From NCBI GenBank assembly GCA_964428835.1, contig CAYRZQ010000002.1, positions 62,001 to 126,000 of the forward strand: a DNA stretch of 64,000 nucleotides, written 5' to 3'. The translations under genes and the position numbers were made by a program. Positions 8,752 through 16,463 of the stretch are shown here, in pieces (within the stretch, counting starts at the first letter, position 1; every line of letters begins with the position of its first letter). Source of the DNA: JAIXWP01 sp964428835 (lineage in GTDB: Bacteria; Bacteroidota; Bacteroidia; Flavobacteriales_D; Sanyastnellaceae). The notes under the pieces were generated by a model. It saw nothing but the letters and a program-made list of their open reading frames with translations, ran no database searches and was not told the origin of the DNA.

Positions 8752-9252
8752 ATGAACATAACTCAAATTCAAGATCTCATCAAATTCGTTGCGAAGAGCG
8801 GCGTGAGTGAAGTGGAGATCGAACAGAAAGACTTTAAAATCACCATCAAAACTCACGAGCCAGCTGGCAAGAGAGGTAATGAAGTGATTCAAGTGGCGAT
8901 GCCAGTGCAGCAGCCAGTAGCAGCGGTGGCTCCGGCACCTGCTCCAGCTCCAGCAGCAGCGCCTGCAGCTCCGGCAGCACCTGCGGCTCCAGCGGCAGAA
9001 GCAAAAGGTAATTTGGTAGAAATCAAATCACCAATGATCGGTACATTCTACCGCAGTTCATCGCCTGATAAACCACCATTCGTAGAAGTTGGTGCTTCTA
9101 TCAAAAAAGGTGATACAGTATGCATCATCGAGGCGATGAAACTTTTCAATGAAATCGAGTCTGAAGTATCAGGTACCATTGTGAAAGTATTGGTAAATGA
9201 TAGCACTCCGATCGAATATGACCAGCCATTGTTCTTGGTAGAACCTGCATAA
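8752..9252 (+). CDS. accB: Acetyl-CoA carboxylase biotin carboxyl carrier protein
   Basis: This 166-residue protein has an N-terminal helix-rich part (1-45), an Ala/Pro linker (about 56-83) and a C-terminal biotinyl domain. The biotin-accepting Lys130 lies in the EAMKLFNEIE motif. The carrier domain shuttles carboxybiotin between AccC and the AccAD carboxyltransferase to make malonyl-CoA for fatty acid synthesis. The motif and the thumb-type insertion before it (residues about 95-110) fit AccB rather than a pyruvate or propionyl carrier. accC follows after 34 bases, almost certainly on the same transcript. Confidence 0.95.
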   Translation: MNITQIQDLIKFVAKSGVSEVEIEQKDFKITIKTHEPAGKRGNEVIQVAMPVQQPVAAVAPAPAPAPAAAPAAPAAPAAPAAEAKGNLVEIKSPMIGTFYRSSSPDKPPFVEVGASIKKGDTVCIIEAMKLFNEIESEVSGTIVKVLVNDSTPIEYDQPLFLVEPA

Positions 9253-9286
9253 GCAGCTCCAAGGGCCTCATCTAAAACAAACATTT

Positions 9287-10624
9287 ATGTTTAAAAAAAT
9301 ATTGATTGCGAATCGTGGCGAAATCGCCCTGAGGGTCATTCGCACGTGCAAAGAGATGGGCATTCAAACGGTGGCGGTATATTCTACTGCTGACAGAGAC
9401 AGTTTGCATGTTCGCTTTGCCGACGAAGCCATTTGCATCGGACCGCCTCCGAGTAAAGATTCATACCTCAAGATTCCGAACATCATCGCAGCGGCGGAAA
9501 TAACCAATGCCGACGCTATCCACCCTGGATATGGATTCCTTTCTGAAAATGCTACCTTCTCCAAGGTGTGCAAAGACAATGGAATCAAATTCATTGGTGC
9601 TTCCCCGGAAATGATTGAAGCCATGGGTGATAAATCATCGGCTAAGCAGACGATGAAAGATGCAGGTGTACCCTGTATCCCTGGAAGCGATGGACTTCTC
9701 AACAGTCTTGACGAAGCCTTGAGCATTGCCAATAAAATCAAATATCCTATCATGTTGAAAGCCACGGCCGGCGGCGGTGGTAAAGGGATGCGCGTATGTC
9801 ATAACGACGAAGACCTAGCGGACGCTTGGGAAAAAACACGTCGTGAAGCGGGCGCAGCATTCGGCAACGATGGGATGTATATGGAGAAATTCATCGAAGA
9901 ACCTCGTCACATCGAGATTCAAATCGCTGGTGATAAATATGGAAAGGCCTGTCACCTCTCTGAGCGCGACTGTTCGATTCAACGTCGTCACCAGAAATTG
10001 GTAGAAGAAACCCCTTCTCCATTTATGACCGATGAGCTCCGTGAAAAAATGGGACAAGCAGCAATTAAAGCTGCTGAAGCTGTGAAGTACGAAGGAGTAG
10101 GAACAGTAGAGTTTCTTGTTGACAAGAATCGTGATTTCTATTTCATGGAAATGAACACACGTATTCAAGTAGAACACACCATTACTGAGGAAGTCATCAA
10201 TTATGATTTGGTAAAAGAACAAATCAAATTGGCGTGGGGTGATCCTATCAGCGGAAGAAACTACTATCCGAAGATGCACGCGATTCAGTGTCGTATCAAT
10301 GCAGAAGATCCATTCAAAAACTTTGCACCATCACCAGGAAAAATCACGTCTTACCACTCACCCGGCGGACACGGTGTGCGTTTGGATACGCATGCTTATG
10401 CTGGATATGTCATTCCTCCGCATTACGATTCGATGATTTCAAAGTTGATCGTTGTAGCGCAAACGCGTGAAGAAGCGATTACCAAGATGGAAAGAGCATT
10501 GGATGAATACATCATTGAAGGAATCAAGACGACGATTCCTTTCCATCAAAAATTGATGAAGAACGCCAAGTTTAGAGAAGGCGACTTCACCACGAAGTTT
10601 ATGGAAGGCTTTAGCATGGAATAA
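9287..10624 (+). CDS. accC: Acetyl-CoA carboxylase, biotin carboxylase subunit
   Basis: The 445-residue protein is a biotin carboxylase of typical length. The N-terminal biotin-carboxylase fold begins MFKKILIANRGEIALR. The ATP-grasp region has the Gly-rich loop GGGGKGMRV near residue 165 and the MEMNTRIQVEHTITE motif near 286-300. It uses ATP and bicarbonate to carboxylate the biotin on AccB in the cytoplasm. Its genes sit together with accB and near fabH, a common fatty-acid initiation grouping. A strong terminator hairpin follows ten bases after the stop region. Confidence 0.97.
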   Translation: MFKKILIANRGEIALRVIRTCKEMGIQTVAVYSTADRDSLHVRFADEAICIGPPPSKDSYLKIPNIIAAAEITNADAIHPGYGFLSENATFSKVCKDNGIKFIGASPEMIEAMGDKSSAKQTMKDAGVPCIPGSDGLLNSLDEALSIANKIKYPIMLKATAGGGGKGMRVCHNDEDLADAWEKTRREAGAAFGNDGMYMEKFIEEPRHIEIQIAGDKYGKACHLSERDCSIQRRHQKLVEETPSPFMTDELREKMGQAAIKAAEAVKYEGVGTVEFLVDKNRDFYFMEMNTRIQVEHTITEEVINYDLVKEQIKLAWGDPISGRNYYPKMHAIQCRINAEDPFKNFAPSPGKITSYHSPGGHGVRLDTHAYAGYVIPPHYDSMISKLIVVAQTREEAITKMERALDEYIIEGIKTTIPFHQKLMKNAKFREGDFTTKFMEGFSME

Positions 10625-10630
10625 TTGAAC

Positions 10631-10659
10631 AAAAAAAGCACGCTATGCGTGCTTTTTTT
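10631..10659. terminator. Strong bidirectional intrinsic terminator after accC
   Basis: AAAAAAAGCACGC-tat-GCGTGCTTTTTTT forms a long GC-cored hairpin flanked by A and T runs. It can stop both the accBC transcript and the convergent outer-membrane-protein transcript. Confidence 0.9.
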
Positions 10660-10669
10660 ATTCGCTTCT

Positions 10670-11431
10670 TTACTCTGTCCGATTCCAAAATGAATATGTA
10701 AGGCCTAATGAAAAATTCAGCCATGACGCTGGATAGTCAAACTCCTGTTCAACTTCGCTGATATCGTAAATCAATAAATCGTCTAACTCAGATGAGCTTA
10801 TCGTTGCGGTATACAAAAGATTCGTTGATGAGAAATACTGAGTACCTAAACGAATACCTAATCTTGGAGATATGTTATATCGGATTCCAAGGTCACCCTT
10901 AGCAGCAAAAGCATAACCGAATGAATCTCCAACATCAGTTAGCTGTTGAAGATCAAGTGCAATTGGATCATCAAAGAATACTGTAGTAGAATAAGCTGGA
11001 GTAATAAAGGCATTTACACCTAGACCCAAACCTGCGTCAATTGTGAATTTACTTCCTAGATTAAAATTATACTTCGCTGTCACCATGGTCAAATAGTGTT
11101 CAAATGAACCAGCCAAAACTTCTGTTGAGAGCACATCTACATTAAAATGTCGAGATTGAGTGGACAATAAATCATCAGCAAACATTTGCGCATCCATTTC
11201 GTGAGCAGTAGCATAAAATTCTATCCCCACTGAAATATTATTTCTAAAGTTATAATCGGCATTTAACCCAAAAGAGACTCCTGGAAGTGCATAGCTATCC
11301 AACGCATACTCAGCATTAAGAGGAGAGGAAAGTCCGCCATAGACGCCTACTGTGATTTTTCTAGGAAGCTCTTGTGCTTTTATTAGGTTGCCTGAAAAGG
11401 CTAAAATTGAAAGTAGTAAAAGTTCTTTCAT
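10670..11431 (-). CDS. Outer membrane beta-barrel protein, porin/OmpA-barrel-like
   Basis: The ATG at 11431 gives a 253-residue protein with a clean signal peptide ending near LIKAQ. A TTG five codons earlier is the alternative. The mature part has alternating hydrophobic and polar strands with Gly-rich turns, a repeated YNF/YNI pattern (YNFRNNI, YNFNLGSK, YNISPRLG) and a C-terminal aromatic strand, the pattern of an eight-stranded outer membrane barrel. No OmpA peptidoglycan domain is present. Function is unknown beyond a surface barrel. It converges on accC and shares the terminator at 10631-10659. Confidence 0.75.
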   Translation of the reverse strand: MKELLLLSILAFSGNLIKAQELPRKITVGVYGGLSSPLNAEYALDSYALPGVSFGLNADYNFRNNISVGIEFYATAHEMDAQMFADDLLSTQSRHFNVDVLSTEVLAGSFEHYLTMVTAKYNFNLGSKFTIDAGLGLGVNAFITPAYSTTVFFDDPIALDLQQLTDVGDSFGYAFAAKGDLGIRYNISPRLGIRLGTQYFSSTNLLYTATISSSELDDLLIYDISEVEQEFDYPASWLNFSLGLTYSFWNRTE

Positions 11432-11515
11432 TAGTTTTTTTTTCAAAGATATTATGTTTATTCATAACTTTCAATGGTTTACGAAAAAAACACCTACAAA
11501 TCAAACTGATAGATT

Positions 11516-11551
11516 AAAAAAAACCTCTCGTCGCCGAGAGGTTTTTTTTTG
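11516..11551. terminator. Orphan terminator-like hairpin between divergent genes
   Basis: An A run, the stem CCTCTCG-tcgc-CGAGAGG and a run of nine or more T make a textbook intrinsic terminator on either strand. It lies between two divergently oriented gene starts (11431 minus, 11644 plus), so no annotated transcript ends here. It nearly repeats the hairpin at 13591-13619. Confidence 0.75.
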
Positions 11552-11643
11552 CCTTTTACTAAACAATAAGTGTGTTATCACTTACCTCCATTCTTATGCA
11601 TTTACATAAGCTTTTTATCGCGCTGTTCCGATTATTTCGGATC

Positions 11644-11937
11644 ATGGTTGATTCGGATGATGAATATCTCTTGGAGCTCGGCAAAGCCATTTCGAGGCGT
11701 CGGCGTTCTTTGGAGCTGACGCAATCCGATTTGGCTTATCGCATCGGCATGGAAGTGCCTAACTTGAGTGTCATCGAAAACGGCCGCTCCAACCCGCAAA
11801 TCCTGACGCTTGTCAAAATTGCGTCTGCCCTTGATTGCGAATTGAGAGAGCTAATTCCCGACATCACCAATCACTCTCGTTTCATCGATTCACCTGCTCG
11901 ATATACTCCAAGGAAGAATAAAAGCCGCGAGGACTAA
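11644..11937 (+). CDS. XRE-family helix-turn-helix transcriptional regulator
   Basis: From the ATG at 11644 the protein has 97 residues. The ORF is open further upstream to 11572, but the helix-turn-helix domain begins only after residue 10, and the upstream part resembles a leader. The HTH (about residues 8-65) reads like Cro/C1: a QSDLA-type first helix, then EVPNLSVIENGRSNPQ, then LVKIASALDCELREL. The basic C-terminal tail (RKNKSRED) is short. It probably binds DNA as a dimer. An inverted repeat TCCGA-N5-TCGGA lies about 20 bases upstream (11625-11639) and could be its own operator. No toxin-like partner is beside it. Confidence 0.8.
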   Translation: MVDSDDEYLLELGKAISRRRRSLELTQSDLAYRIGMEVPNLSVIENGRSNPQILTLVKIASALDCELRELIPDITNHSRFIDSPARYTPRKNKSRED

Positions 11938-11969
11938 AATTGCTTTCCGCTGCAATTTTCTGCATTTTT

Positions 11970-12011
11970 TTATGAAAAAACATAAGTTGGCGAAAAAAGT
12001 GAGTTTCTTTC
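11970..12011 (-). repeat. 42-base direct repeat, copy A
   Basis: On the minus strand this starts two bases after the stop of the 12014 gene. It reads as a GAAA-rich start, then CTCACTTTTTTCGC, four variable bases, and TTATGTTTTTTCATAA. Copy B (13530-13571) matches it except for the four-base spacer and one other base. The A6/T6 arms and the TTATG/CATAA arms can form weak hairpins, so a terminator role is possible. Confidence 0.75.
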
Positions 12012-12013
12012 CA

Positions 12014-12430
12014 TCAGAGAAATCCCGCATAGAAATTAGCGAAGAACAATCCAATAGAATAGAGTATAAAAATATTGTTGAACTCTGTCTTTGTAAATAT
12101 GCTCTTCCTTTTATACAGGACAAAGCATACAATCATACCTAGGAAGAAAACTACTAAGCTAAAAACGTATAGCGCTTTAGCGAGCTCAACAAATTCTCCA
12201 TAAGCGCCCATGGCTGCCGCCAACAAAAACACCGGGTAAAACCAAGCTAGGACGTAAGGCATTATGACACTTTTCTCAACGCCAAAAATCTTCGGTGCAA
12301 AGACAAGTCCTAGTATAGTAAGAGGGACGCTCAACATGAGGGCAGATACAGGTAAATCCACTCCCACTTTATCCGCGGAGCAAAGGGCCATATAAACTAG
12401 ACCCACTGAGATGAGGATTATGTTTTTCAT
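12014..12430 (-). CDS. Small integral membrane protein of unknown function
   Basis: I do not recognise this 138-residue protein. It has about four to five hydrophobic helices (near residues 3-17, 26-44, 58-78, 83-107 and 121-136) separated by short loops. One loop is basic and presumably cytoplasmic (LYKRKSIFTK, about 107-116). No catalytic motif is visible. Copy A of the 42-base repeat begins two bases after its stop. It follows the lipoprotein gene by nine bases, so the two are probably co-transcribed. Confidence 0.65.
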   Translation of the reverse strand: MKNIILISVGLVYMALCSADKVGVDLPVSALMLSVPLTILGLVFAPKIFGVEKSVIMPYVLAWFYPVFLLAAAMGAYGEFVELAKALYVFSLVVFFLGMIVCFVLYKRKSIFTKTEFNNIFILYSIGLFFANFYAGFL

Positions 12431-12439
12431 AATGTAGAG

Positions 12440-13213
12440 TTAACGAGTTGCTATTATCCAAGTAGCGTCAGCAGCGCAAGCAGCCATTGTATATGGCAGG
12501 TCAGCCCATGCCAAGGCTGTTGCAACCGGTGCCTCCTCCCAACTGTACAAAGCCTCATTTAAACAATTCGCGTAAAGTTGTTCCCAAGTTGGAAGTGCAT
12601 TCGGAATTGGACTGTCACCAATGTATATGTCTTCCGATGCGACAAAACCCTTCATATGTCGCAAGGATGCGGCAAAAATAAGATGAATGGTCTTTTGGGC
12701 CTCAGTAATAACACCACTATTTAAGATAGCTTCCTCAATAATCTTGATATCTACTTTCGCTTCACTCGGATTACTCTGGCAAAATGCCAGTTTCAATAAA
12801 TTCTGTAAAGCAACTTGAAACTCACTACTAAACTCTACTTGCACATTACCAATAACTGGATTAGTAGTCAAATATGCTTGTACATTAGATGAAAAGCGAG
12901 AGAAATCCGGATTTGTTCCCGCCGGTCTTTGCTTCTCGATTGCAATAGCGAACTTCATTGCGTCTACATTTCTCGCTCCCAAATAATCGAATGGATTACT
13001 TTCGTTAGCTGTTTCATCAGAACGCCACTGTTGATGATTATTCGTTGAAGCTATAGATCGTTGAAGATTCTCAAGAAAAGCAAATTCTGTTTCTGTCATT
13101 GACTTTTTAACTGGTGAAATGGTAGTTGTTGGAGCAATTTGTTCTTCTTTAGAACATGAAAATATACCAATAGCCATTATGAAGACTAATAAAACAAGGA
13201 ATAACTTTTTCAT
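12440..13213 (-). CDS. Lipoprotein of unknown function
   Basis: The 257-residue product starts with a lysine-rich N-terminus, a hydrophobic core and the lipobox GIFSC, giving lipidated Cys20 followed by SKEEQ. The mature protein is mainly helical and acidic or polar, with no motif I recognise. It contains a Trp/Ala-rich C-terminal part (ALYSWEEAPVATALAWADL). It is likely anchored in a periplasm-facing or outer membrane leaflet. It is apparently the first gene of a two-gene unit with the small membrane protein downstream, and is preceded by a 433-base gap. Confidence 0.7.
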   Translation of the reverse strand: MKKLFLVLLVFIMAIGIFSCSKEEQIAPTTTISPVKKSMTETEFAFLENLQRSIASTNNHQQWRSDETANESNPFDYLGARNVDAMKFAIAIEKQRPAGTNPDFSRFSSNVQAYLTTNPVIGNVQVEFSSEFQVALQNLLKLAFCQSNPSEAKVDIKIIEEAILNSGVITEAQKTIHLIFAASLRHMKGFVASEDIYIGDSPIPNALPTWEQLYANCLNEALYSWEEAPVATALAWADLPYTMAACAADATWIIATR

Positions 13214-13529
13214 TTTATAATTTTTTTAGTTAAAAATTTAGTTTTTGTTGCCTACTCTTTTCGATTTTCAGCTTGATGCTCATAACATCACTCGAATTCC
13301 TTTTTACGTTTGATTGAATTTCAACGAAATTGGATGGCAAGTCCGGACATAGCCCTTTCTAAATTTTTTTGTTATTACATAATAATTGGAAATATCAAAC
13401 CTAAATTTCTTATTACAACCCAGCTCTATAAAAATGCCATTCCTTTTGCCGCATTCCTTCAAAACTGACTTAGTAAGAAAAGAGGTCTAACATCATCTTT
13501 TATTCAGCAGGGCAATTATCTGATATAAT

Positions 13530-13571
13530 TTATGAAAAAACATAACAATGCGAAAAAAGTGAGTTTTTTTC
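13530..13571 (-). repeat. 42-base direct repeat, copy B
   Basis: This matches copy A at 11970-12011 except for the spacer and one base. It is 20 bases from a terminator hairpin and 75 bases past the stop of the small gene at 13647. Confidence 0.75.
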
Positions 13572-13590
13572 TTCTAAAATATTAGATATA

Positions 13591-13619
13591 AAAAAACCTC
13601 TCGTTGCGGAGAGGTTTTT
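13591..13619 (-). terminator. Intrinsic terminator after the small membrane protein gene
   Basis: The stem CCTCTC/GAGAGG with a six-base loop is flanked by A7 and T5 runs. On the minus strand it is followed by seven T. It lies 28 bases downstream of the 13647 stop. It is closely similar to the orphan hairpin at 11516-11551. Confidence 0.85.
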
Positions 13620-13646
13620 AAAACTTTTAAATTGTCTATTCTTCTT

Positions 13647-13889
13647 TTACTTCTCAAAATAAAGTTGTCTGAAGTAGGCTGAAGAATAAAAAGGTATCAC
13701 TAAAATCTTCCAACGTTCCCCTTTTTCAATCACACCTTTCTCATAAAGTCTCTGGCCATCTACAAACCCTCGATAGATGTAATATGCGAACAGTAAGGCT
13801 ACAAACATCGTAGAATCTGTGAACGCGGCCCAAATCAATAATGGGAAAGGAAATAGGATTTGGAAATAATAGAGAAGTAGGTTTTTCAT
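13647..13889 (-). CDS. Small membrane protein of unknown function
   Basis: This 80-residue protein has two hydrophobic segments (about residues 4-22 and 27-42) and a basic, aromatic C-terminal half (RLYEKGVIEKGERWK, then FYSSAYFRQLYF). It is not a family I can name. Support comes from its proper ATG, a terminator after the stop, and placement between copies B and C of the short repeat. It is separated by about 90 bases from the response regulator gene upstream and may or may not be part of that operon. Confidence 0.6.
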   Translation of the reverse strand: MKNLLLYYFQILFPFPLLIWAAFTDSTMFVALLFAYYIYRGFVDGQRLYEKGVIEKGERWKILVIPFYSSAYFRQLYFEK

Positions 13890-13958
13890 TACAATTGAGT
13901 TTGATATTGCTTATCCTTCTACAATTATATAGACAATTTCTGGCAACACTTTTCAAAT

Positions 13959-13980
13959 GCGAAAAAAGTGAGTTTTTTTC
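13959..13980 (-). repeat. Short direct repeat, copy C (22 bases)
   Basis: The bases are identical to the first 22 (minus-strand sense) of copy B, beginning at the response regulator's stop codon. The TTATG...CATAA half is absent. The A6/T6 arms around ACTCAC could act as a weak terminator. Confidence 0.65.
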
Positions 13981-14630
13981 TAAATCTTCCTCCCCGCTGC
14001 TATCGGAAGAGTCACGCCACCGATTTGAACTTCCTTTGAATTATAGGTCGTTATATGATCGCGATTCACCATATAGCTGCGATGGATACGCACCAGTGCA
14101 GTGTCAGCAAGCAATTCTTCGAGTTGGGTGAATGTCTGCAAGGTCATCCAGCGGTGTGTGGTGGTATGAATGCGACGATAATCGTCCATGCCTTCGATGT
14201 AGAGTATATCTTTCACTGGAATACGAACGGTACGACCTTCTGATTTGATCGCCACAACCTTTCCTACAGTAGTCAATGCAGTAGTCGCACGATCTACGGC
14301 GGTTTCCCAGCGTTCGTAGGCAAAAGGTTTTACCAAATAATCTACCACATTCAATTCAAAACCCTTGAGTGCATGTTGAGGATAAGCGCTGGTAATAATG
14401 ATCTTGGAAGAAATAAAATCCTTTTCCAAACGATCGAAACTAAAATAACCACCCACATTTAAATCTAAGAAAACGATATCCACTGCATGATGCATGAGAT
14501 ATTCCCAACCTTCTTCCAGATGATAAAACTTCGCCGCACAAGTGAGAAGCGGATGCTTCTCAATGAACAGCTCCACCTTCTCCAATGCTAAGGGCTCGTC
14601 TTCTATGATTACACAGGAATATCGCTGCAT
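13980..14630 (-). CDS. LytTR-family response regulator
   Basis: The 216-residue protein has an N-terminal receiver domain with acidic residues early (IIEDEP near 8-13), phosphoacceptor Asp in VFLDLNVGG (about residue 57) and Lys in LVKPFAYER (about 101). A LytTR DNA-binding domain follows (about 115-216) with the typical LYIEGMDDYRRIH and VRIHRSYMVN wording. It should be phosphorylated by the LytS-like kinase just upstream, whose gene overlaps it by 22 bases, and should bind paired LytTR sites. The gene is last in a four-gene ABC transporter/two-component operon, which suggests control of that transporter. Confidence 0.9.
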   Translation of the reverse strand: MQRYSCVIIEDEPLALEKVELFIEKHPLLTCAAKFYHLEEGWEYLMHHAVDIVFLDLNVGGYFSFDRLEKDFISSKIIITSAYPQHALKGFELNVVDYLVKPFAYERWETAVDRATTALTTVGKVVAIKSEGRTVRIPVKDILYIEGMDDYRRIHTTTHRWMTLQTFTQLEELLADTALVRIHRSYMVNRDHITTYNSKEVQIGGVTLPIAAGRKI

Positions 14631-15679
14631 TTTAATACCAATAAGACTTGAAAACTATTTTCCACCTTTTGTAAAGATAACGTATGTTCAGAACCATAAA
14701 TGAGTTCCAGTCGCTTTCGAATTAACTCATTTCCGATACCTCCCACGTCAGTTGCATTTTTGCCGCTCACTTCAGAAATCAAATTGACACAACGAAAAAT
14801 CACTTCGCCCTGCTCTACCCTCACATCAATCTCTATCGCATTCGATTGAGAAATGCGAGCAGCATGTTTGAAGGCATTTTCAACAAAAGGCATAAAAACA
14901 AATGGTGCAACACTTACATTATTTACATCACCAGAAACTGAAATCACAGAATAATCCTTGATATGCGTGCGTATGGCTTGTAGCTCAAGATAGCGGTTCA
15001 AATACTCAATCTCCGAATTCAATGGAACAAATTGCTTGTCTGTCTCAAACAAACTATATCTAAGGATGTCACTTAGTTTATTGAGATAATTCGAAGCTTG
15101 TTCTGGGTTCTTCACCAACATCGAGTCGATATTATTGATTGTATTAAAAAGAAAGTGTGGCTGTAAATGAGCTTTCACCAATTCCAATTCAACCTCTGTT
15201 GTTCGTCGATTCAATTCCTCCCTCATTCTCATTTCTTCAAAAGAATGAATGAATCCCTTCACTACAACACCAATTACAAAGTTGATTGTCACAATGAAAG
15301 ACATCAGAAGTGCTTGTGCGTATAATGTTTCCCATGACCAATAGATGGTAAAGCCTTCGTAAAATAAAAAGTATGTAGCATAGGCGAGAAGAATTCCCGA
15401 GATATTCGTCAAGCAAAAACAGCCTATAAAACGGAGCCATTTCTTTTTTAAAAATCCCGTTGAAAAACCAATGAAATAGGCGCCATAAAAACCAATAACA
15501 CCTGTAACAATCGCGAATGGAATCATTGATATCCCGAACTCTTTGGCGGTAGGCCAAAACTCATCGAATTCTCTTCTTTCGCTTGCAAAAAGCATTACGA
15601 AAAAAGAAAAGAATAGCAAAGCATACATCAACCAATAGCCGACATGGACTAAACTTATTAAAATGTTCTTCTTAGTCAT
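14609..15679 (-). CDS. LytS/YehU-type sensor histidine kinase
   Basis: The 356-residue protein has four or so membrane helices in the first 150 residues and no large extracellular sensor. A His-kinase domain of the LytS type follows: the phosphoacceptor His is in AHLQPHFLFNTINNI near residue 175, the N-box in PFVENAFKHA near 270, and a GGIGNELIRKRL glycine-rich region near 320. It senses a membrane or envelope signal and phosphorylates the LytTR regulator encoded next, with overlapping reading frames. It starts one base after the permease stop, so translation is probably coupled. Confidence 0.9.
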   Translation of the reverse strand: MTKKNILISLVHVGYWLMYALLFFSFFVMLFASERREFDEFWPTAKEFGISMIPFAIVTGVIGFYGAYFIGFSTGFLKKKWLRFIGCFCLTNISGILLAYATYFLFYEGFTIYWSWETLYAQALLMSFIVTINFVIGVVVKGFIHSFEEMRMREELNRRTTEVELELVKAHLQPHFLFNTINNIDSMLVKNPEQASNYLNKLSDILRYSLFETDKQFVPLNSEIEYLNRYLELQAIRTHIKDYSVISVSGDVNNVSVAPFVFMPFVENAFKHAARISQSNAIEIDVRVEQGEVIFRCVNLISEVSGKNATDVGGIGNELIRKRLELIYGSEHTLSLQKVENSFQVLLVLKCSDIPV

Positions 15680-15680
15680 A

Positions 15681-16463
15681 TTAACCTCTCTCTCGATTAG
15701 AAATGTACAATAAATAATGAATAATTGTAATTAATGTGAACGCTGCTAATGAAAGCGCTTCGATAGAATAGCCAGCTGTGTATCGAGGCATACCGGAAAA
15801 TTCGAAAAATTTATAGCTCGTGTACACGAATGGAAACAGATAGCCGTATTTCCAACTGATTAGAAACATGCTGCAAATAACCAGTGCTACTCCTACTCCA
15901 ATAGGTAACATAAAATTCCGAAACCGCATACTCAATGCGTATTGCAGAGCAATGATCGGTAATGCTGAAATGTAGAAAGAACCAGCATTCTCCAAAATGT
16001 ATTTTGTTGGAACCACTTCATCGGTAAACACCATCCGACCATTTAATAATGAAGGTAAATAGGCAGAAATGAAAATTGCGATCGTAAAAATGATGAGCCA
16101 TTTAAAAAACATCATGAGCACTACAAAGTATTTCGCGAAGAAAATAGTGGATAAACTCTGAGGTGTTGCGTACACTTGTTTCCAAGTATTATTTCGAAAT
16201 TCAATTTGACAAATGAGCGAGCATGCTATTACGATACCCATTGGTAAAAGAAGGATTGCCGTCATCTCCCAAGTGCGTTCGAATAGTCTAATCCAAAAAG
16301 GATCGAGGACTGACACACCAAAACGGTTGGGATAGAATGTTTGAATAAGCGTAATGATGAAAGGCACAAATAATGCGCCTAGCCATACGAACCAAGAAGA
16401 AGAACTCTTCTTTGCCTTGAGCCACTCACTTTGAATACTCGCTAAAAAGAGATTATTTTTCAT
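15681..16463 (-). CDS. ABC-2 type transporter permease
   Basis: The 260-residue protein has six predicted membrane helices. The N-terminal region (FLASIQSEWLKAKKSSSSW) is typical of lantibiotic-immunity or NatB-like permeases, where an E-x-K-x-x-R/K stretch precedes the first helix. It forms the membrane half of an exporter with the ATPase encoded just upstream, overlapping by 11 bases. Likely substrates are peptides, lipids or drugs. This is inferred from family only. Confidence 0.8.
   Translation of the reverse strand: MKNNLFLASIQSEWLKAKKSSSSWFVWLGALFVPFIITLIQTFYPNRFGVSVLDPFWIRLFERTWEMTAILLLPMGIVIACSLICQIEFRNNTWKQVYATPQSLSTIFFAKYFVVLMMFFKWLIIFTIAIFISAYLPSLLNGRMVFTDEVVPTKYILENAGSFYISALPIIALQYALSMRFRNFMLPIGVGVALVICSMFLISWKYGYLFPFVYTSYKFFEFSGMPRYTAGYSIEALSLAAFTLITIIHYLLYISNRERG

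Larger units (their letters stand above)
13214..13646. other. 433-base gap between small minus-strand genes
   Basis: The left part (13214-13529) is AT-rich with no supported ORF on either strand. It presumably holds the promoter of the lipoprotein gene, though no clear TAnnTTTG box was seen. The right part holds copy B of the 42-base repeat (13530-13571) and a terminator hairpin (13591-13619) for the gene at 13647-13889. No RNA gene is recognised. Confidence 0.6.

Noticed and set aside
9364..10279. Minus-strand ORFs of 133 and 154 codons across accC
   Set aside because: They lie antisense to a clear biotin carboxylase and show no protein family pattern.
10239..10470. Small plus-strand ORFs inside accC
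   Set aside because: Nested out-of-frame ORFs within a conserved gene; no start signal or family match.
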